Assembly: GCA_016713865.1 (NCBI GenBank)
Contig: JADJOG010000036.1
Coordinates: forward strand, 1-30,117
Reading direction: 5' to 3'
From: Flavobacteriales bacterium
GTDB lineage: Bacteria > Bacteroidota > Bacteroidia > Flavobacteriales_F > PHOS-HE28
DNA: 30,117 nucleotides
Part shown: in pieces, positions 26,449 through 30,117 of the stretch
Numbering within the stretch: the stretch's first letter is position 1
How the letters are laid out: the number at the start of each line of letters is the position of its first letter
Notes under the pieces: generated by a model
What the model was told of the DNA's origin: nothing
Databases searched by the model: none
What the model saw: the letters and a program-made list of their open reading frames with translations, nothing else
Translations under genes and position numbers: made by a program

Positions 26449-27464
26449 TCATCGACCACATCCGCATCGAGGCGCGCTCCGGCAAGGGCGGCAAGGGCAG
26501 CGCGCACCTGCGCCGCGAGAAGTTCATGCCCAAGGGCGGTCCCGATGGCGGCGATGGCGGCAAGGGCGGCGATGTGATCCTGCGCGGCAACAACCAGCTC
26601 TGGACCCTGCTTCACCTGCGCTACACCAAGCACGTGATCGCTGGCGATGGCGAAGTGGGCGCGGGCAACCAATGCAGCGGCAAGAGCGGCAAGGATGTGA
26701 TCGTTGAAGTGCCGCTGGGCACCATCGCGAAGGACGATGAGACCGGCGAGCCGATCTGCGATGTGACCGAGCACGGCCAAGAAGTGGTCCTGCTGAAAGG
26801 CGGTCGCGGTGGATTGGGCAATCAGCATTTCCACAGCGCCACATTCCAGACACCACGTTTCGCGCAGCCCGGCGAGCCCGGCCAACAGAAGTGGTTCAAG
26901 CTCGAATTGAAGGTGCTGGCCGATGTGGGCCTCGTGGGCTTCCCCAACGCGGGCAAGAGCACCTTGCTCAGCGTGATCACCGCCGCGAAGCCCAAGATCG
27001 CCGACTACGCCTTCACCACCCTCACGCCCAACCTGGGCATGGTGCCCTACCGCGACCATCAGAGCTTCGTGATGGCCGACATCCCAGGCATCATCGAAGG
27101 CGCGCACGAGGGCAGGGGACTGGGCCTCCGCTTCCTGCGCCACATCGAGCGCAACAGCGTGCTGCTCTTCATGGTGCCCGCCGACAGCGACAACATCAAG
27201 CAGGATTACCAAGTGCTGCTGAACGAACTCAAGGAGTACAGTCCCGAGCTGCTCGACAAGGACCGTCTGCTCGCCATCACCAAATGCGACATGCTCGATA
27301 CGGTGATGATGGAGCAATTGCGCAAAGAGTTGCCGAAGGGCGTTGACAGCGTGCTCATCAGCAGCGTGGCGCGCATCGGCCTCGATGAGCTGAAGGACAA
27401 ACTCTGGAAGCTCCTGCACCGCCCGGTTACCCAGCGGTCCGAATTCCCCGAGTGGAGCGCATGA
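26442..27464 (+). CDS. obgE: GTPase ObgE/CgtA
   Basis: 340 residues. Obg is an essential ribosome-associated GTPase involved in 50S assembly and stress signalling. The Gly-rich Obg domain is at about 1-158 (GGKGSAHLRREKFMPKGGPD, GGKGGDVILRG, KGGRGGLGNQHF). The GTPase domain has G1 GFPNAGKS at 166-173, G3 DIPGIIEGAHEGRGLG, G4 TKCD (usual NKxD, a common Obg variation) and G5-like SSVARIG. The start codon is inside the last unit of the CATG octamer array. The stop overlaps the PAP2 start (ATGA). Confidence 0.97.
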   Translation: MNFIDHIRIEARSGKGGKGSAHLRREKFMPKGGPDGGDGGKGGDVILRGNNQLWTLLHLRYTKHVIAGDGEVGAGNQCSGKSGKDVIVEVPLGTIAKDDETGEPICDVTEHGQEVVLLKGGRGGLGNQHFHSATFQTPRFAQPGEPGQQKWFKLELKVLADVGLVGFPNAGKSTLLSVITAAKPKIADYAFTTLTPNLGMVPYRDHQSFVMADIPGIIEGAHEGRGLGLRFLRHIERNSVLLFMVPADSDNIKQDYQVLLNELKEYSPELLDKDRLLAITKCDMLDTVMMEQLRKELPKGVDSVLISSVARIGLDELKDKLWKLLHRPVTQRSEFPEWSA

Positions 27465-28048
27465 GCATCTGGGAACGCCTCGACGCGATCGACCGCGAGG
27501 CTTTCCTGGCGATCAACGGCGCGCATGCGCATGGCCTCGATGTGATCATGGAAATGGCCAGCAGCATGGTGCTCTGGTTCCCGCTTTATGCCTTCTTCCT
27601 CTGGCTCATTCTCAAGCGCCATGGCGATAAGGCGCTGCTCTGGTCGTTGCCGTTGATCGCGCTCATGATCCTGTGCAGCGATAAAGGCTCGGTTGTGCTC
27701 TTCAAGGAAACCGTGCAGCGCTTGCGGCCCTGCCATGAGCCATCGCTCACGGGCTTGGTGCATCTGGTGTACAAGGAATGCGGCGGCCGCTTCGGCTTCG
27801 TCTCATCGCACGCGAGCAATCATTTCGGCATCGCGGTATTCATGATCGGCGTGCTGCGCGCCGCGCCGCGTTGGGCCGTTGGCGCTCTGCTGGCGTGGGC
27901 CGTGCTCATCGCTTACAGCCGCGTGTATCTCGGCGTGCATTATCCCGGCGATGTACTGGTGGGCGGTCTATACGGCGCAACAATAGGTTCACTTGCGGCG
28001 CTCATCTTTCGGCGCTTCATTGCCAAGCCACGACCTTCGTCGGCATGA
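27461..28048 (+). CDS. PAP2-family membrane phosphatase
   Basis: 195 residues, about six membrane spans. The three phosphatase motifs are present: KETVQRLRP (residues 82-90), SSHASNH (115-121) and SRVYLGVHYPGD (153-164). The family dephosphorylates lipid phosphates such as undecaprenyl diphosphate, lipid A or phosphatidic acid/phosphatidylglycerol phosphate; I cannot tell which. I chose ATG 27461 because it overlaps the obgE stop as ATGA; the ATG at 27452 would add three residues. The stop in turn overlaps the crcB start as ATGA, so obgE, this gene and crcB are translationally coupled. Confidence 0.93.
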   Translation: MSIWERLDAIDREAFLAINGAHAHGLDVIMEMASSMVLWFPLYAFFLWLILKRHGDKALLWSLPLIALMILCSDKGSVVLFKETVQRLRPCHEPSLTGLVHLVYKECGGRFGFVSSHASNHFGIAVFMIGVLRAAPRWAVGALLAWAVLIAYSRVYLGVHYPGDVLVGGLYGATIGSLAALIFRRFIAKPRPSSA

Positions 28049-28413
28049 ATACCTGGATCGCGATCTTCCTCGGCGGCGGACTCGGTAGCGTGGCGCGCTT
28101 CGGCATCACTCGCGCGGTGCTCGCACTCGGCCTCAAGGGCGCCTTCCCATGGGCTACGCTCTTCGCCAACGTGCTGGCCACGGGTATCCTCGCGTGGCTG
28201 ATCCTGCGCATGCAGCCGCAGCTCGAAGGCCGCGATGCACTCAAAGCATTTCTCGCCGTAGGCTTCTGCGGCGGCTTCAGCACCTTCAGCACCTTCAGCT
28301 ACGAGAACTTCCTGCTGCTGCGCGAAGGGCATTCGGCCATGGCCTTGGCCAACATCGCCATCAGCGTTGTGCTTTGCCTGGCCGTGTTCTACATCGTTGC
28401 ACGCAATGCTTGA
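28045..28413 (+). CDS. crcB: Fluoride ion channel CrcB/Fluc
   Basis: 122 residues, four membrane spans. Fluc channels export fluoride as dual-topology dimers. The signature GGGLGSVARFG is at the N-terminus, the central NVLATGILAW span carries the conserved Asn, and GGFSTFSTFSYEN carries the Phe residues and the Na+-binding region. No fluoride riboswitch is evident because the gene is coupled (ATGA) to the PAP2 gene and has no leader. The PafA-like gene follows 4 bases after its stop. Confidence 0.95.
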   Translation: MNTWIAIFLGGGLGSVARFGITRAVLALGLKGAFPWATLFANVLATGILAWLILRMQPQLEGRDALKAFLAVGFCGGFSTFSTFSYENFLLLREGHSAMALANIAISVVLCLAVFYIVARNA

Positions 28414-28417
28414 TCTG

Positions 28418-30117
28418 ATGAAATCCATGGGCCTATTTCTCTCAGGTTGGCCCGTCGGGTCGACCGGGAGGGTCGACGGTGGGTGCGGTTCAGCCCTCAC
28501 TTTGGGGACCTGCGGCACGTATGCCTCCCTCACTGGGAACGCCGGCGTTCACGCCCAAGCCCCCGCCTTCCAGCACCCGCCCAAGCTCGTCGTCGGCATC
28601 GTGGTGGATCAGATGCGCACCGATTACATCTACCGCTACTGGGACAACTTCGGCACCGGCGGCTCAAGCGCTTGGCAACGGGCGGTGCCTTCCTGCGCGA
28701 TGCGCATTTCGATTACACGCCAACTGAAACCGGCCCAGGGCACACAAGCGTTTACACTGGCACCACCCCAGCGCGCCACGGCATCGTGGCCAACGACATG
28801 TTCGTGCGCGCCACAGGCACCACGCTCTATTGCGCGGCGGGCGACGCTGGCACGCGCGAGGTTGGCATCGACTTGATCGCCGGTCGGAAATCGCCGCGCA
28901 ACCTGTTGGCCACGACCATCGCCGACGAGCTGGAGCTGCGCTTCGATGGCCAAGCGAAGACCATCGGCATCGCGCTAAAGGATCGCGGCGCCATCCTGCC
29001 CATCGGTCGTACAGGCGATGCGGCCTATTGGTTCGCGGGTGGATCGGATGGCGCCTTCGGAACGAGCACGTGGTACATGAATGAGCTGCCCGATTGGCTG
29101 CAACGCTTCAATGGCGAACGATTGGCCAATAGCTACCTGGGCCGTACATGGGACCTTTTGCTGCCGCGCGAGAGGTACCACACGGCGCTGCCGGACGATA
29201 ATCCATTCGAGCATCCGCTCAGCGGCGCATCCTCTGCAACCTTGCCGGTGGATCTGAATGCGCTCTTCAAGGCAAGCGGCAGTACCGCGCTGATCACGCA
29301 GACGCCTTGGGGCAATACGCTCACCACCGATCTCGCCTTGGCGGCCATCGAAGGCGAGCAACTCGGCGCCGATGCGATCACCGACCTGCTCGCCATCAGT
29401 TACAGCAGCCCGGATATCCTGGGCCATCGCATGGGGCCGCGCGCCATTGAAGTGGAGGACATGTACCTGAGGCTCGATCAGGAATTGGCGCGCCTGCTGG
29501 ATGAATTGGATCGGCGTGTTGGCCCGAACAGCTACACGCTCTTCCTCACCGCCGACCACGCCGCGCTCGATGTGCCCGCCTACCTCGCATCGCTGAAGGG
29601 AAGCGCGGGCTATCCGGATGTGAAAGCCATGGAGTCGCGCTTGAATGCGGCTTTGGCCAAGCGCTTCGGCCCCGGAAAATGGGTGCGCCGAAGGTGACCA
29701 ATGAGCAGGTCTTCCTGTACGATTCGCTCATCGCCGCGAAGAAGCTCGATCCGGAGCGCGTGCAGCGCGCCGCCGCCGATCACCTGCTCACCGACCCGCT
29801 CATCGCGGAAGCGCTCACGGCGGTGGATCTGTCGCGCTTCGAATACGATAACGGCCTCCGGCGGCTGATCCAGCGCGGCTTCATGCCCCAGCGCAGCGGC
29901 GATGTGCTCTTCGCGTATCAGCCTGGCTTCTTCGAGGGCTATGGCACCAACCCCGCCAAAGGCACCACGCACGGCAGCGGCTGGAACTACGATACGCACG
30001 TGCCCATCCTCTTCTATGGCCACGGTATCCGGCCCGGCAATGTGCTGCGCCGCACCTCCATCACCGACATCGTGCCCCACCATCAGCATGATCGTTGGCA
30101 CGGCCATGCCCAATGCG
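28418..30117 (+). CDS. PafA-like alkaline phosphatase family protein, three frameshifts, 3' end outside window
   Basis: The core matches the single-Thr alkaline phosphatase/phosphodiesterase family: VVGIVVDQMRTDYIYRYWDN (first metal ligand Asp), TPTETGPGHTSVYTGTTPARHG (nucleophile Thr), SSPDILGHRMGP (Asp and His), TADHAALDVPAYL and GTTHGSGWNYDTHVP (His). It should hydrolyse phosphate monoesters in the periplasm. The frame breaks at 28664 (one T missing; restores GGFKRLATGGAFLRDAHF), 29691-29692 (one A missing; resumes KVTNEQVFLYDSL) and 30075-30078 (one C extra; resumes PTISMIVGTAMPNA). Pieces run 28418-28664, to 29691, to 30075 and to the end. The first ~48 residues are not a normal signal peptide and have unusual codons (see 28459-28477), so the true start is uncertain. 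It could be pafA, but that is not established. Confidence 0.85.
28459..28477. other. Perfect 7-bp hairpin in the PafA-like N-terminal region
   Basis: GTCGACC/GGTCGAC (28459-28465 and 28471-28477), loop GGGAG, 46 bases after the crcB stop. It falls inside the frame assigned to the PafA-like gene, and no T-run follows. It may mark a repeat or a transcription-attenuating structure. Confidence 0.5.

Overview
The window looks like a chromosomal segment of a member of the Bacteroidota, probably a GC-rich relative of the Flavobacteriales. The evidence is a type IX secretion (T9SS) C-terminal sorting domain, two PorV/PorQ-type outer-membrane proteins, DUF2911 and DUF3127 proteins, an hpt-adk-obgE gene order, and a start-proximal promoter element TAC[A/C]TTCG that resembles the Bacteroidota -7 box (TAnnTTTG). 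I see no phage, insertion sequence, CRISPR array or rRNA. This is mostly core housekeeping and cell-envelope DNA.

Layout. 1-4005: the end of a large secreted protein and a PorV/PorQ-family barrel, closed by a strong terminator. 4079-7664: greA, a HIT protein, ruvC (reverse), a YbhN-type membrane protein and a family 2 glycosyltransferase. 7667-9002 (reverse): a flavin-reductase-like protein followed by a DUF3127 OB-fold protein with an SSB-like acidic tail. 9084-12598: tRNA-Leu(TAG), then trigger factor, clpP and clpX. 12665-13534: a DUF2911 lipoprotein-like/secreted protein with a terminator. 13587-13742: a short gene-free structured stretch. 13794-17651 (reverse): a T9SS cargo protein and a sodium/solute symporter. 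17675-20931: a small secreted protein, an OmpA-family protein (reverse) and a MATE exporter. 20944-25162 (reverse): a deiodinase-like thioredoxin-fold protein, a hypothetical protein, a helix-hairpin-helix plus beta-barrel protein and a second PorV/PorQ-like barrel. 25239-30117: hpt, adk, obgE, a PAP2 phosphatase, crcB and the start of a PafA-like alkaline phosphatase.

Two things dominate the reading. First, at least sixteen single-base indels interrupt ten otherwise well-conserved genes, including clpX, tig and adk. Several lie in homopolymers, so most are probably assembly errors, and I annotate these genes as single joined loci. Second, the same TAC[A/C]TTCG element lies a few bases upstream of many starts on both strands. 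In five cases it is only 4-6 bases from the start codon, which suggests leaderless or nearly leaderless transcripts.

The most interesting biology, beyond housekeeping, is a two-to-three-gene unit (PorV-like barrel, periplasmic HhH fused to an outer-membrane barrel, hypothetical protein), a deiodinase-family protein whose catalytic Sec/Cys position is Asn, and an octamer CATGNNNN array between adk and obgE.
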